Assembly: GCA_029379385.1 (NCBI GenBank)
Contig: CM055613.1
Location: forward strand, 23,781,652 to 23,845,651
Source: Quillaja saponaria
Lineage: Eukaryota > Streptophyta > Magnoliopsida > Fabales > Quillajaceae
Direction: 5' to 3'
Length of the DNA stretch: 64,000 nucleotides
Shown: positions 35,701 through 44,939 of the stretch, one piece after another
Layout: every line of letters begins with the position of its first letter
How positions within the stretch are numbered: position 1 is the stretch's first letter
Program-made: the position numbers and the translations under genes
Notes under the pieces: generated by a model
What the model saw: the letters and a program-made list of their open reading frames with translations, nothing else
Told to the model about the DNA's origin: nothing
Database searches by the model: none

Positions 35701-36581
35701 TAGACTCCCAAAATCCAAACAAGAGGAGATGGGGAACAATGAAAGAAAGACATGAAGATGCCTGTAATTCATTATTTTCTTCAAAAAAAAAGAGAGATGA
35801 TAATAATGAGGGAACAAATTAAGAATGAAGATATCAGATAAGATAACAACCAGTTGTCCAAAAATGAAATGAGGAACTGTAGCATCAAAAGCATCTATAA
35901 AGTTCACAGTTCGTTATTTCAATTTTCAAAAATAATCACGCAGCAAACATTAACACGCAATTAAAAGAAAATAATAATACAACTTATTCTTGGTCCTAAA
36001 ATTGGCTCACAATAACTCGAGGCAGGATAATCAATGACACACAGATGATAGTCAATTTCACCAATTGTATTATCATTCCTAAATCCAAATAACAATCAGA
36101 CTCAATCCCTAAAACCAAATGGGCTAAAGAAATTAAGAAAAAAGAATCACATTTCTAGACAGAACGAACCTAACTTGTCCAAAAAAAAAAAAAAACACAT
36201 CATTAACAAAGAAAACTAGAAAAAGAAAAACACCATTTTAAGAAACTGTTAGATGTGAGAAGAAATTGAACCCCCAAAACAACAAGAAAAAAAAAATTAA
36301 CATTAACAAACATATAAAAATAAATTGCAGAAACACAACTATTTCAAAGATGATCGAAATCCCAAATAGATCCAGGAGACGAGAGAGTGAGAAAGATAGT
36401 AAGTGAAGGACCTGTGGCGTTGGTGAGAATGAAGTGGTTGGGCTTGAGTTAGTTGATGAGCAGGTTGAAGAGAAAACGGAGGAGGAGGAGGAAGAAGAAG
36501 AAGTGGAGGATGAGAGTCGTTGAGTTCCAAGAGCTCCTGAAGCTGACCGATGAGCTGTCTAAGCATGGCCAGCCCTTCCAT
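32724..36581 (-). CDS. LCR: F-box protein, LCR (LEAF CURLING RESPONSIVENESS)-type, with two frameshifts
   Basis: Exon 1 is 36581-36412, the intron 36411-33972 (GT-AG), and exon 2 33971-32724. The N-terminus (MEGLAMLRQLIGQLQELLE) followed by a Pro-rich stretch, the F-box at about residues 122-164 (DFPEDLFEAVIARLP...FRSVCRRWN) and a kelch-like C-terminal region (WFYTITHENVNSG, CVCIWELQ, RSRQMNRLVTYD) match Arabidopsis At1g27340 LCR. F-box proteins are substrate receptors of SCF ubiquitin ligases; LCR acts in shoot meristem and leaf development and is repressed by miR394. A matching site is present at 32955-32974. Two extra bases break the frame: one in the CCCC run at 33317-33320 and one at about 32739, near the stop. 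Without them the length is a multiple of three and the protein would be 471 residues. They could be assembly errors or real lesions. Confidence 0.85.
32955..32974 (-). promoter_or_regulatory. miR394 target site in the F-box coding sequence
   Basis: The plus strand reads TTGGCATTCTGTCAACCTCC, which is miR394 (TTGGCATTCTGTCCACCTCC, from memory) with one substitution, so the minus-strand mRNA is complementary with a single mismatch. It lies in frame over the codons for EVDRMP in the conserved KEVDRMPN segment, the same place as in Arabidopsis LCR. Confidence 0.88.
33972..36411 (-). other. 2.4-kb intron of the F-box gene
   Basis: The donor (CACAG followed by GTCCTT on the minus strand at 36411) and acceptor (TTTTGTGCAG ending at 33972) are consistent with a phase-2 intron splitting the Arg codon before WCFLDID. 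The interior holds only short spurious frames, a poly-T at about 35498 and a poly-A at 36180. Confidence 0.75.
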
Positions 36582-36990
36582 TCCCCAGCTCGATTCTTCT
36601 TCTTCTTCTTCTTCAAGTTCTGTGTAAAAACCAGTCCTTCCCCAACCCCCTAACCCCTTCTCTCTCTTCTTTCTCTAAGTTCTCTCTCTCTCTTCTAACC
36701 CACTCCTCTTTTCCCACGTCAGCTTGATATTCTACACAGCACCCCACACGAAACTTTATACTTTCTAATCTCGTGTTTGCAGAGTAACAGGAATGTTTCA
36801 TATTCTTTCAGGCCGAAGAAAAGTAAATAGAATCAATGTACCGAAACTACCCCCTATCCTTTCCACTATTCCTGGCGACTGCCGACGGCTAATCAGGAAG
36901 TCATGTTAAATATTAATATCAGGGAAAGAAATAATGACTGTTCCGCATTTCACGTGTGTGTGAACTGAGCTTAATATGGTCAAGACTCAA
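36582..36990 (-). promoter_or_regulatory. 5' UTR and proximal promoter of the F-box gene
   Basis: C/T-rich tracts (TTCTTCTTCTTCTTCTTC at 36596-36613 and CTCTCTCTCTC at 36682-36692) lie just upstream of the start codon; read in the gene's direction they are GA-rich, typical of plant 5' UTRs and GAGA-type promoters. A CACGTG G-box lies at about 36951. The transcription start is not determinable. Confidence 0.45.
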
Positions 36991-38118
36991 GAATGATTTG
37001 GCCATTGGGGCCTTTTAATCAACAAACCTTTTGAAAAATCAACGGCTGAGATTACCCAAAATCATTGTCCCCTCACATCCTTTCCCTTCATATTTCTTAT
37101 GATGATTTTGAAAGAATTACGGGATTTCCAATTAATTTACTGTAAATTTGGAATACAGTAATAAGTTCTGGTTCTCAATCAATACAAGATTATATTTAAG
37201 GTTGGTCTCATCAATTATCCAAATAAGAAAAACAAATAAAGATAAAATATGACAATTTTTTTTTTTTTTCTTATGAAGAAATCCACTCAAATAAACTAAA
37301 TTGTGTCCTTCTTAATGCGATCATATGTACATTTTATCTTAATATAATTATATGTACATTTTATCTTAATATAATTATATATATATTTTACGCAACGAGT
37401 TGATTTAGTGGTCAATTATATAAGAATCAACTTATGTATGAGATTAATTAATTATCTCTTTAGTTCATTTAAAAATTTATATAAATCTAGACTAATTATT
37501 TTTTTTATTTAGTTAAAAACATATAGATTAAAAATTCATGAAAATTTAAATTTGTAAGATATTTCCTAAGACTAGATTCAAAAAATTAATGAAGCGAAGC
37601 AAACTTTTTTGAACACCAAGGTCAACCCTATTATGATATAGATATTATGTACATTAATATTGTTTTTACACTATTGTTATCTCTAATATTAATATTTATA
37701 TGTGAAATTAAAAAATAGTTATGGGATCTTTATGATTTTCATTATAAGATCCCTACATTATTATGTAGGAAGACTCCACACGCAAAGTAACTTTTTGGTG
37801 CATTGATTAAATGTCAACTAACTTAACTAAAGTTTTATATTTTCTTTTGGGATTTGGTACTAATTAATAACATTTGCAGGGTCGAAATTGATCAAGTATA
37901 ACATAATAATGACTACATATATAAAGAAATAAAAGTTGAAACTATCATGATGTTAGAATTGAATAATAGTGCCAGTGCGTATGGTATACTACCACACCAA
38001 TACAGCATCATCATTTGCATTGAGTGAAGGAGCAATATATACAATTATTTCAAATAATAAAGAATTTGGTCGGATGGAATTAATTTCTTCCCTTAAAAGT
38101 CTAGCAGTTTCCCTTTAC
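36991..38118. other. Intergenic DNA, no gene recognised
   Basis: A short direct repeat TATGTACATTTTATCTTAAT occurs at about 37324 and 37351. Otherwise AT-rich with no coding or terminus signal. Confidence 0.55.
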
Positions 38119-38286
38119 CTTTACCTAATAAGCGGTTGCAAATGAACTGTCATACGCCATCTCTACTTAATTGCTTTCTTCAACTTCTTCCATGAATATT
38201 ATCTGATTTTCATTTGCTGAGGTTGCTTGTGGCTTTGGATAAAAACAATGCAGCTTTTGAATTGGGAACCGCTTATTAGGTAAAAG
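38119..38286. repeat. 168-bp inverted-repeat unit (possible MITE)
   Basis: CTTTACCTAATAAGCGGTT (38119-38137) is the reverse complement of AACCGCTTATTAGGTAAAAG (38267-38286) apart from one T indel. A 129-bp non-coding middle separates the arms. Size and arm length suit a small MITE or a cruciform; no clear target duplication was found. Confidence 0.6.
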
Positions 38287-38289
38287 AAA

Positions 38290-38390
38290 TTTAATTGCTT
38301 AATTGCTTGTCAACGTACACTTTAAAACAATGCATCTCTACTCAATTCGAATAGCTTAATTGCTTGTCAATATATACCTTAAAAAAGTAT
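38290..38390. repeat. Short tandem duplication (~56 bp)
   Basis: GCTTAATTGCTTGTCAA(C/T) followed by a (T)ACxCTTTAAAA-like segment occurs at 38297 and 38353. Confidence 0.55.
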
Positions 38391-39505
38391 TATCAAATTA
38401 AAATTTGATATTTAACAAATTAAAATTTAATTCGAATCGAATAGATGTGAATAAGATATTATTCTAATTCGAATTCAAATTAAATATTTGAATAGTTTGA
38501 TAAAAAAGTATTTTTTTATATAGTTTTTTTATAAAAACATATGTTATTTCTAATATTAATTTAAATTATTTATCCAATTTCGAATTGAATTAATGTATTA
38601 TTCGAAATCAAATCCAAACTATTTATTTAAGTACCACTTCTATAAACAACTAAGTATTTTACATATTTTGATTTCATATTAAAATATAAATATTGAACCT
38701 TGAAATTTAACTCAAGATATGAGATTTAAAATATTCAATTCGTTTGTCTTCGTATAAATTTAATATAGTAATGTAAGACTATCATATAAAATACTGAATA
38801 AAAAATAATAATATAATTATAAAATTTAATATATTATATTTTTTATACAATATATCAAATAAATTCTTGATTAACAAAATGCACGTTAGAAACGGAAGAA
38901 GGTGATAAGAGAGTTGGTATGGTACGGTTTGGTTTGCAATTTATTAATTAAAAAAAAAAAAAGTTGACAGGATTTGGTAAAGGTGAAATAGAGAGAAATT
39001 ATAATAAAGTTAAAGGTGGTAATAATAATGGTGCAGTTTAAAGTGAATGATTACGTTTTGGCAAAACCAAGAGGATGGGAATGCCGGATGCGGTGGGTAA
39101 TGAATGATTTCTTTGTGCCTTGGGAAATGGGAAGAGAGGTCTTTGGTGATATTGGTGGGTAAAATCTATTATGGTTCATCATGATTAGGATCATAGATTC
39201 CCTTCTTTTACGTGTACATTCCAGTTTCTAATATAATCCTCTCTATTCATATTGATATTGATAATCATAATACCACTTTTTGTTCCTTAGCACCAGGCCC
39301 AACATGTCAATCAAATGGGCTCGTTTCTTTATTTTCAAGTTTCAGCAAAAAAATATATATATATATTATTAGTCATTTTTCATGTGAACAGATACATAGT
39401 TATTATCTTAGTACCCGTTGTTATTTAGTTAGAAATAGACAAATTCTCTACTGTTATAGATTTTTCTTGGCATGACCAAGTTCTGAAGCATATTCAATAC
39501 ACGAC
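38391..39505. other. AT-rich intergenic DNA
   Basis: The interval 38391-38640 has GAATTCGAATTCAAATT-type words typical of old repeat DNA. The 87-codon open stretch at 39212-39475 has no domain. Confidence 0.5.
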
Positions 39506-39509
39506 AGGT

Positions 39510-40419
39510 GAAAGATTTAGAGCTACCTGTTACTGTATAATTTTTACTAGTTGAGGAACTCATTGAAGGTGCCATGAATTGGAACAAACTGCTTGAAGCA
39601 GCTGATCGTGCCAGCCAGAATGTGATCAAGGAAGATGTACAATTCACAGACTGATTTTGTGCCATGTCATTTTCTTCAGGCACCACAGGAATGTCAAAGG
39701 GTGTATTGCTGAGCCACAGAAATTTGGTAGCTAATCTTGCTCTGCACTCTTTGGTATTACACCAGAATTGGTGGGTCAAGTCACTATACTGGGATTTATC
39801 CCATTTTTTCATATTTATGGGATCACTGGCATATGTTGTGCCACACTTTGGAACAAAGGGAAAGTGGTGGTAATGTGAAAGTATGAATTAAGGACACTAC
39901 TCAATGCATTGATCACACAAGAAATCACTTGAGCACCATGTGCCACCAATTATTTTGATCTTGCCCCAGAATCCCATACCATAGTGAATGAATTTGATCT
40001 CAGCAAGCTAAAACTTCAGGCTGTTATGACAGCTGCAGCTCCTCTCACACCAGAGCCCTCATACTGCCTTTCAAAACAAATTTCCTGGTGTTCTTGGCCA
40101 AGAGGTGAGCACACAGCCTCCCAATTCTTAAATGCTGGCATTGTAAAACTAGTTGAGGAGTTTTAAATTTGGGGAAACATGATGTAATTTGTCTAAAACT
40201 GATAGCTAGCTTCATTACTTTGACAGACATATGGGCTAACTTAGTATAGCTGCGTCACACTCACCCATGCAGGCCCTGTGTGGAAGTGTTTGGAATTGCA
40301 AAGATAAATTTATTTCATCCTTCCAAATTTGAAAGTCAAATTCAATGATCCATGGCACTGGCGGTCCCTCCCAAAGAACACACCTGGTGTACTTCGTAAA
40401 AGCCGATGTGTAATGCAAG
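39510..40419 (+). pseudogene. 4-coumarate:CoA ligase-like pseudogene fragment
   Basis: Plus-strand frames encode the middle of an ANL-superfamily acyl-CoA synthetase of the plant 4CL-like group: MNWNKLLEAADRASQN, the AMP-binding box I SSGTTGMSKGVLLSHRNLVA (39670-39730), then FDLSKLKLQAVMTAAAPLTP (39990-40050). After a retained intron (40105-40226, GTGAGC...TTGACAG) come TYGLT...CVTLTHAGP and LPKNTPG. Stops and frameshifts are scattered through it, and the N- and C-terminal exons are missing. The intact intron shows that it came from a genomic duplication, not from a processed mRNA. It ends within a few bases of a likely splice donor, close to the LINE at 40.4 kb. Functional members activate hydroxycinnamic or fatty acids as CoA thioesters; this copy cannot. 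Confidence 0.82.
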
Positions 40420-40439
40420 ATAAATAAATTTTCTAAGTA

Positions 40440-41432
40440 CTTTTATTGTCATTGTTATTACTTAACTCAACTAAATCTTAAATCTTAAACTAGTTAGAGT
40501 TGGTTATATGAATTCTTTTTCTTCATTCGTATCGATCCGAGACAACATTTTTAGTAATCCCTAGAGCAGTCATATCTTTCTCTATGACTTCCCTCCATGT
40601 AAGTTTCGGTCTCCCTCTACCACGTCTAACACCTGACACATGTACCAAGTCACCTTTTTTAACTACTGCGTCTATTGGCCGACGTTGGATATGTCCAAAC
40701 CAACATAGGCAATTCTCTCTCATTTTCTCCTCAATAAGTGCTACTTCCACCATCTTAGAGATCTCCTCATTCCTTATTCTATCATTTCTTGCATGTCCGA
40801 TTATCCATCTCAATATTCTAATTTCGGCTACTCCCATCTTATGCGAGTATTGTTTCTTAACTGCCCAACATTTTGTACCGTACAGCATAGCTGGTCTCAC
40901 TACCGTCTTGTAAAATTTTCTTTTCAATCTATTAGGGATTTTAGGATTACATAAAACTGTTGCAGCACTTCGCCACTTTGCCCACCCTGCATTGATCCTA
41001 TGGTTTACGTCATGCTCAATTGTGCCATCTTTTTGTATAAATGAACCTAAATACTTAAACTTGTCTTTTATAAAGATTGTCTAACTATCTAAAATTATTT
41101 CATTCGGGCATCCTCTAGTTTTACTGAAATCGCACTCTATATGCTCAGTTTTTGTCTGACTCAATCTAAGGCCTTTAGATTCTAACATGTTCCTCTACCA
41201 AAACTATATCATCAGCAAACAACATGCACCACAGAGCCCTATCTTGAATATTATAGATAAGTTCATCCATGACTAAAGCAAATAGGTAAGGGCTTAAGGA
41301 TGATACTTGGTGAACACCTATCATGATCTGGAACTCTCCAGTCATACCATCTACGGTCTGCACCCTAGTCATTATTCCCGCATACATATCTTTAGTTCGG
41401 TACGTTATGATACAGGTACAACGGTTTGTCAA
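40440..41432 (-). mobile_element. 5'-truncated LINE: reverse transcriptase C-terminal part
   Basis: Minus-strand frames encode the second half of a plant LINE reverse transcriptase: QVSSLSPYLFALVMDELI, the catalytic LFADDIVLV (about 41220), FKYLGSFIQKDGTIEHDVNH, then the C-terminal VVRPAMLYGTKCWAVKKQ and IRILRWIIGHARNDRIRNEE, ending RGRGRPKLTWREVIEKDM. A 3' UTR of the type AACTCTAACTAGTTTAAGAT with a GTTGAGTTAAG tail follows. The 5' part (endonuclease) is missing. Stops near 41080 and small frame changes make it inactive. It is the complementary half of the element type at 18.7-20.0 kb and lies next to the 4CL-like pseudogene. Confidence 0.85.
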
Positions 41433-42363
41433 ATTTTGAAAACCAATAATATGGGTACGACAATGATACGTTAAATTAAATAATTAAAAGTATTATATAT
41501 ATATAATTTATAAAACATGTAAATTTATTAAATTTTAATATGCAAATTTATTGGCAGTTGGCACAAAAAACTTCTATTTAAACATATGAAAAATAAAATA
41601 TTAAAAAACACTTTACTATTTTTGGATTTTTTTTTTATAAATTTATTTATTTATAATAAATGAAGGGATGCATATATTAAGTTGTTGCTTCTTAGTTTCA
41701 TTTCTTTAGCCCTTTAGGCCCTTTTGCAATCAAAAAAGAAATTTTTTGAGACTTCAGTATTATATTGCTTTTGAGCTGAGATAGTTTGGATTGGGTCTTA
41801 TCTTCTAATAATTGTTGGACTTTAGTTGACCCGCCCAAAATAGAAAGTAAAAGAACAAAACAAAGCCAGAAAAAAATTTCCTCTTTCTTCCTCGTGCTGG
41901 CTATGCAGAACCGGATCTACAAAGACTGAGAAGAGCTGATTTCAAAATTCAGGCCAAAAGATGTACCCAAGCCGTGTACCAAAGATGCAAAAGCCGCACC
42001 CGAGCCATACCCATGACCTTTGAGCTGTACCAAAAAATGAAAAAGAAAATCGATGTGTTATTAGTAAGTACCCAGGCTTATCGGTACCCGGTACGCACCA
42101 AGTTCTGGCACAACATCCATTTTGGAGTACCGGTTCTTCATAGTACAAAGGTTTCCAAGTAAGTAAGTGACAATGTCAAAGTGCACAAATGAAACAAAAA
42201 ACATCTGCTAATGTTTTGGGCAAAAAATGATGTCTTCTAGATTATTTCAGGTTGCACTTGCAGAGCTAGAGGCCATTTTTCTAACCCATCCCTCAATTAA
42301 AAATGCAGTCGTGCCGTAAGTATCATCATCATCATCTTTGTTGTTTGTTTGTTAATACTTTAA
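41433..42363. other. AT-rich intergenic DNA left of the retrotransposon nest
   Basis: No supported gene. The short overlapping open stretches at 41942-42162 have no family signal. Confidence 0.5.
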
Positions 42364-42590
42364 TGCAGGTAATAGGAGAGATAAAGTCAAAATTAAGAAT
42401 TCAGAGAAACAACAAAGTAAGAAGAAAGGTAGAGTGTGAGCAATACTCATTCAGAACTCAATGTTCATATTTGGTAGTAAACAAGCCTGCCTTCTACATC
42501 CACCTTATCCTCCATTATTTAGAATCCAATACATTAATTAACCACTAAACCCAAAAGACAAATACATTAACTAAACACTCAAATCCATCT
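42364..42590 (-). repeat. 3' LTR of gypsy B (minus strand)
   Basis: Matches 58077-58330. The plus-strand left edge is TGCAGGTAAT, against TGTAGGTACT in the other copy. The edge on the gag side is uncertain because the copies diverge after about 42585. Confidence 0.6.
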
Positions 42591-42699
42591 TGTAGGGAAG
42601 TTAATACTCTACGAATCACCAAGCATTCCTCATTTATGATTCAATCTCCACTCACTCTAGATCATTATCATCATACTTAGGGTCTCCTAAATCTTCCAC

Positions 42700-43172
42700 T
42701 TGTTGCTATCCAACCTTCTTTACTAGAGCCACATGAGCGTCACATTGTCTTTTAGGACAACCTTTAATAAGATGTCTAGGTTGGCAACACTTGAAACAAC
42801 TAGGAGACCGTGGGGATGCCTTAGTAGAAGCGTTGTCACTGCCACTAGCTTTTGAAACATCTTTGGTTGTTTTAGAAGACTCGCTACCATTTGATAGGTA
42901 AAAGCTAGAAGCATATTTCCTGTTACCGCCACGAGCTAATTTTGCTTTAAGGCCAATTAATAAGCATCACCAAGCTTTAATACTCGTTGCAATTCTACTT
43001 TATCCCAAATTGCCATTCTCAAACCTCCTACATATTGCAACAAGTTGTTATTCAGTTTCTTGGGTGCTGTTACAAGCCATTAACTTATAAAATTGCTCGG
43101 TATATATAATCAAGAACAGTCTTAGTGCCTTGCAGCAAGTTGTTGAATTGGGAAACAACAGGTTGAGCATAA
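42700..43172 (-). pseudogene. Gypsy B gag, C-terminal part with zinc knuckle
   Basis: The minus strand encodes the second half of a Retrotrans_gag capsid: a QGTKTVLDY-type segment, EQFYKLMA, LKAKLARGGNRKYASS, then a canonical CX2CX4HX4C zinc knuckle (CFKCCQPRHLIKGC, about 42800-42760) that would bind RNA in the particle. Several stops and frame changes break it. The coding begins exactly at the left edge of gypsy A (43173), and the capsid's first half resumes on the other side at 56274, showing that gypsy A inserted into this gene. Confidence 0.75.
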
Positions 43173-43514
43173 TGTTACACACCTTTTTTTGAAGTCTACT
43201 ATTTTGTTATGTTCTTGCAGTTGCATTTCCTGTGTTTTAATTAAACAACAACATTTTTGCTATACGGAGTTTGTAGTGTTGTTTTTAGGTTAGGGAAGAT
43301 GAGTTAACAAGTTTGTCAGCCTTGCTAGCTATTTCTGGAATTGTAGGAGAAGTCAGTGACCGTTGTAGTTTCATTCTATCTGTTGTGGAATTCTGGAATC
43401 CTCCAAACAATCAATGAAATTTATTTTATTTCAATTTGTTTTCTCTTAGTCTAGAAACTTTCAATTTCTATTTGTTTCTTAGGAAAATTCTATTTTTCAG
43501 AACAGGTGCTATTA
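43173..43514 (+). repeat. 5' LTR of gypsy A (342 bp)
   Basis: Aligned along its length with 55924-56273, with many substitutions and small indels. The terminal dinucleotide CA of the right copy has become TA here. Confidence 0.85.
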
Positions 43515-43518
43515 TTTT

Positions 43519-43536
43519 GGTATCAGAGCAGTCGAA
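43519..43536 (+). other. Gypsy A primer-binding site
   Basis: TTGGTATCAGAGCAGTCG, complementary to the 3' end of initiator tRNA-Met, begins a few bases after the 5' LTR. Confidence 0.8.
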
Positions 43537-43539
43537 CAT

Positions 43540-44720
43540 GGTGACTCAAAATTAACAAATTTGAGGAGAAATCTAGAAGATTGATGCTAAGATCGAGGGA
43601 TTTCAGGAAGGAATGCCAAAAATAAGAAGTAAAGAATCAGACTCAAAAAATGGAGGACAGATTGACTTAGATGATCGAAAAGTTCAAAAAGATGAGGGAG
43701 GATCAGAGAACAATCCAAGTCCATGGTCGTCCTCCTAGTGGTGGAATTGGAAGAGATTAAGTTCAGGGTATACCAAGGATCTATGGAGCTTTAGAAATAT
43801 TGAATGGAGGAGCTCAAGCAGGGATACAGGGAGCCCAGGCGGTATACGGTGGTGAAGTAGTTCTTGAACTACACCCTGCTATGGCAAATAGAGGTATGCA
43901 AGCTTAGGGTCAATCACCTAATCCCAATGGTGAGGACCAAAACATGGGTGGAGGCTTAGGCATGGGTAGTAGTGGTGGTAATGGAGCATTCATTTTAGAA
44001 GTTAACTATGGGATGCCATGACCTTTTACTTAATAAAGAGGGGGTTTACCAGAAGGAATGAACATGGGAAACCTATTTCATCAAATGAGGTATGCTTGTA
44101 TTGAATGTCTTGAGTTTTAGGGTGAGAATTTCAAAGATTTAACATTTTTTTTTTCAAGGTTGAAGGTGTGGCTAATGTGATTGAGATTAGAATTGTTAGT
44201 GCTAACTTGGAAGGGAGGCTTTACACTGGCATATAAGGAGTTGTATGAGAAGGCTAGTGACCTGGACTTAATATAATTTGGATATGGGGCATCATTTTTC
44301 CAATTCTACTTTTGAAGACCTTATAGATGATATGGATAAACTCAAACAATGGGGTTCAGTCAATGATTACCAAGAAAATTTTGAGAGAATGCTAAGCCAG
44401 ACTATGATCCTAGAAAATTTTGCGCATGTACTTAGCCAGATTACAAGAATCCACATTTGTGGAGTTATCAAGAAAGTAACAACCTAAATGCTTGACTTAT
44501 AACCCAAACCTAAAACTAGTACCAGCTTTGATGCCTCCCATTCCCAAATTTTTAACATAGTTACACAACCTCCTACGAAACCTAAATTTGAGGCCACTAG
44601 TTCTTCAGACCAAATAACAACTATAAACCCATTAGAAACATGTCTCAAAAGGAATGGGAGGAGAAGAAGGTGAAGAGGCTATGTTATTGGTTTGAGGGAA
44701 AAGATGTTCCTAGTCACAAA
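43540..44720 (+). pseudogene. Gypsy A gag, decayed
   Basis: Recognisable segments include FSNSTFEDLIDDMDKLKQWG followed by SVNDYQENFERMLSQ (44300-44400), which is the conserved Retrotrans_gag stretch of plant gypsy elements. A degraded zinc knuckle follows, in which CYWFEGKDVPSHKC (about 44680-44720) keeps a Cys, the His and a Cys but lacks the second Cys. The start ATG lies near 43539 (MVTQ). Many in-frame stops show that it is non-functional. The product would be the capsid/nucleocapsid of the cytoplasmic virus-like particle. Confidence 0.75.
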
Positions 44721-44939
44721 TGCAAAAGGTTACAATTGTATCAAATAGTGTTACAAGTAGAAGAGGGGGATGATCTGGGTATTCAATATAGTGTTGTTAA
44801 TAATATTAAAACAATGTAGAGATTGGATTGGAAGAAGAACAAGAAATGACCCCTACTATCAGTCTACATACTCTGTAGGGTCGGATGAATATCAAACTAA
44901 GAAAAGTGGAAAGGACAATGAAGAATTAGGTGATATTAT

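Noticed and set aside
36453..36653. Basic Arg/Lys-rich plus-strand open stretch
   Set aside because: It is the antisense shadow of the Pro/Leu-rich first exon and GA-rich leader of the F-box gene.
40584..40913. 109-codon plus-strand open stretch
   Set aside because: Antisense shadow of the LINE reverse-transcriptase C-terminus on the minus strand.
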